From JBBATK01 sp046052705 (lineage in GTDB: Bacteria > Bacteroidota > Ignavibacteria > Kapaibacteriales > NICIL-2), in contig JBJOLU010000140.1 in assembly GCA_046052705.1 (NCBI GenBank), positions 1 to 12,982 on the forward strand: DNA of 12,982 bases, in the 5' to 3' direction. Below, one piece after another: positions 11,974 through 12,982 of this stretch. The translations under genes and the position numbers were made by a program. A model generated the notes under the pieces. It was not told the origin of the DNA. It worked only from the letters and a program-made list of their open reading frames with translations, and did not search any database. Positions within the stretch are counted from its first letter, which is position 1. Each line of letters begins with the position of its first letter.

Positions 11974-12982
11974 ATGGAAAAGCATAATAGACGAACATTT
12001 CTTGGCGCTACGATGTTGCTGTCGGCGGGGGCTGTGATGCCTCGCGCTACGGCATCGAACTCCGTTCCCTCGGTATCACGAAGGATCGGGCGCGCATTCA
12101 TTCGTCACGACGAATTGATTCTGCCTGCCTCGTTGAAAAAAGGCAGCACTATTGCCGTCACTGCTCCTGCCAGCGGTGTTAACAAATCTGAGCTGGAGTC
12201 CGGCCTGCAGTTCCTGCGAAACCAGGGATTTAATCTGGTACTTGGAAAACACGTGGGATCAACGACCAACTACCTGGCTGCATCAGACAAAGCTCGAGCA
12301 GACGAGTTCAACGAATTTGCCCGGCGATCCGATATCGACGCAATCATCTGCGCGCGTGGCGGTTACGGTGTTTCACGTATACTCCCCGACATCGACTACG
12401 CAGCCATCCGTGCTAATCCCAAAATCATTATGGGATACAGCGATATCACCGCACTTCTAGTGGCCATCTACGAACGTTCCCGCATTGTAACCTATCACGG
12501 CCCGGTGTGTTCCTCTTCTTTTGACGACACGACCAAGAGCTCGTTTGTGCAGGTAACGATGGGTAACTCTTTGGATGAAAACCTAGGCAGTGGAACAACC
12601 GTGGTCTATTCCTCCGACGATTTGGAAGTGCTTCACGGCGGCAGCGCGGAGGCACGCCTTGTGGGAGGTAATTTGGCAACGATTTGCTCCACCTTGGGAA
12701 CGCCATTCGAGATCGACACCCGCGGAGCCATTTTCTTCTTGGAAGACATCGCTGAAGAGCCGTATCGAATCGATCGCATGCTCACACAATTGTGGCTGAG
12801 CGGAAAGTTCGACGAAGTGCGTGGCGTTGTGCTTGGCGTATTCAAGAGTTGCGACGGCATTCGCCGCTCGCCCCATACGCCGACGATGTCGCCCAGTTTG
12901 AAACAAGTGTTCAAGAATAGATTTACTGCAATGGATGTTCCCGTTCTTTCGGGGCTACCATTCGGTCACATTAAGAGCAAGC
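11974..12982 (+). CDS. LD-carboxypeptidase (peptidase S66, LdcA-like) with Tat signal peptide (3' end missing)
   Basis: 336 residues are visible and the frame runs off the right edge. The enzyme removes the terminal D-alanine from peptidoglycan tetrapeptides by cleaving an L,D bond. The core begins at about residue 54 with the family's opening strand (LKKGSTIAVTAPASG), followed by ARGGYGVSRIL and the nucleophile motif GYSDIT with S156. FLEDIAEEPYRIDRML supplies E257 and PFGH supplies H332. Their spacing (101 and 75 residues) agrees with the Ser-Glu-His triad of Pseudomonas LdcA (115, 217, 285). The N-terminus carries NRRTFLG (residues 5-11), a weakly hydrophobic stretch and ATA before residue 28, a good twin-arginine signal. 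Classical LdcA is cytoplasmic, so export would place this one in the periplasm. The start is supported by AGAAAGG just upstream and by a promoter element at 11935. Roughly the last few tens of residues are missing. Confidence 0.9.
   Translation, partial: MEKHNRRTFLGATMLLSAGAVMPRATASNSVPSVSRRIGRAFIRHDELILPASLKKGSTIAVTAPASGVNKSELESGLQFLRNQGFNLVLGKHVGSTTNYLAASDKARADEFNEFARRSDIDAIICARGGYGVSRILPDIDYAAIRANPKIIMGYSDITALLVAIYERSRIVTYHGPVCSSSFDDTTKSSFVQVTMGNSLDENLGSGTTVVYSSDDLEVLHGGSAEARLVGGNLATICSTLGTPFEIDTRGAIFFLEDIAEEPYRIDRMLTQLWLSGKFDEVRGVVLGVFKSCDGIRRSPHTPTMSPSLKQVFKNRFTAMDVPVLSGLPFGHIKSK

Noticed and set aside
1..12982. Search for CRISPR arrays, insertion sequences, integrase genes, toxin-antitoxin pairs, biosynthetic clusters or tRNA-linked attachment duplications.
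   Set aside because: No regularly spaced long repeats, transposase or integrase motifs were seen. I found no second copy of a tRNA 3' end near tRNA-Pro or tRNA-Ser.

Overview
The window looks like a chromosomal stretch of a Bacteroidota-type (FCB group) bacterium with mid-range GC. The first gene ends in a domain resembling a type IX secretion (T9SS) sorting domain. Several genes are preceded by TAnnTTTG-like elements, the -7 box of Bacteroidota primary sigma promoters, and Shine-Dalgarno sequences are mostly weak or absent. A lineage such as Ignavibacteria, Kapabacteria or Chlorobi relatives would fit, but that placement is inference. No phage, insertion sequence, CRISPR array or transposase is visible.

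Layout: (1) Bases 1-1254 hold the 3' part of a secreted right-handed beta-helix protein. (2) A gene-free stretch (1255-1567) carries a long inverted repeat and a promoter element. (3) Bases 1568-6292 form a three-gene operon for a 2-oxoacid oxidoreductase: a GltD-like FAD/NAD(P)/Fe-S subunit (korC), a fused gamma-alpha subunit (korA) and the TPP-binding beta subunit (korB), closed by a strong terminator. (4) On the minus strand, 6411-8609 encodes a membrane-anchored VWA-domain protein. (5) A divergent intergenic region holds opposed promoter elements, a tRNA-Pro(CGG), a degenerate 24-base repeat and a terminator. (6) Bases 8992-10164 encode a membrane acyltransferase 3 family protein, whose stop codon directly abuts that of the convergent sugar-type ABC substrate-binding lipoprotein (10165-11412, minus). 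(7) tRNA-Ser(GGA) lies on the minus strand just upstream of the lipoprotein gene. (8) After a 322-base intergenic region with hairpins and a promoter element, 11974 to the window end encodes most of an LD-carboxypeptidase (peptidase S66) with an apparent Tat signal peptide.

The only genes that clearly work together are korCAB. KorA and KorB oxidatively decarboxylate a 2-oxoacid, most likely 2-oxoglutarate, with CoA and TPP. KorC probably passes the electrons through Fe-S clusters and FAD to NAD(P)+, as in the 2-oxoglutarate:NADP+ oxidoreductase described from Azoarcus evansii. The remaining genes are single housekeeping or envelope genes. I found no convincing defence system, mobile element or wholly new multi-gene system. 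The most useful leads are the korC architecture, the exported LdcA, the promoter pattern and three unexplained intergenic structures.
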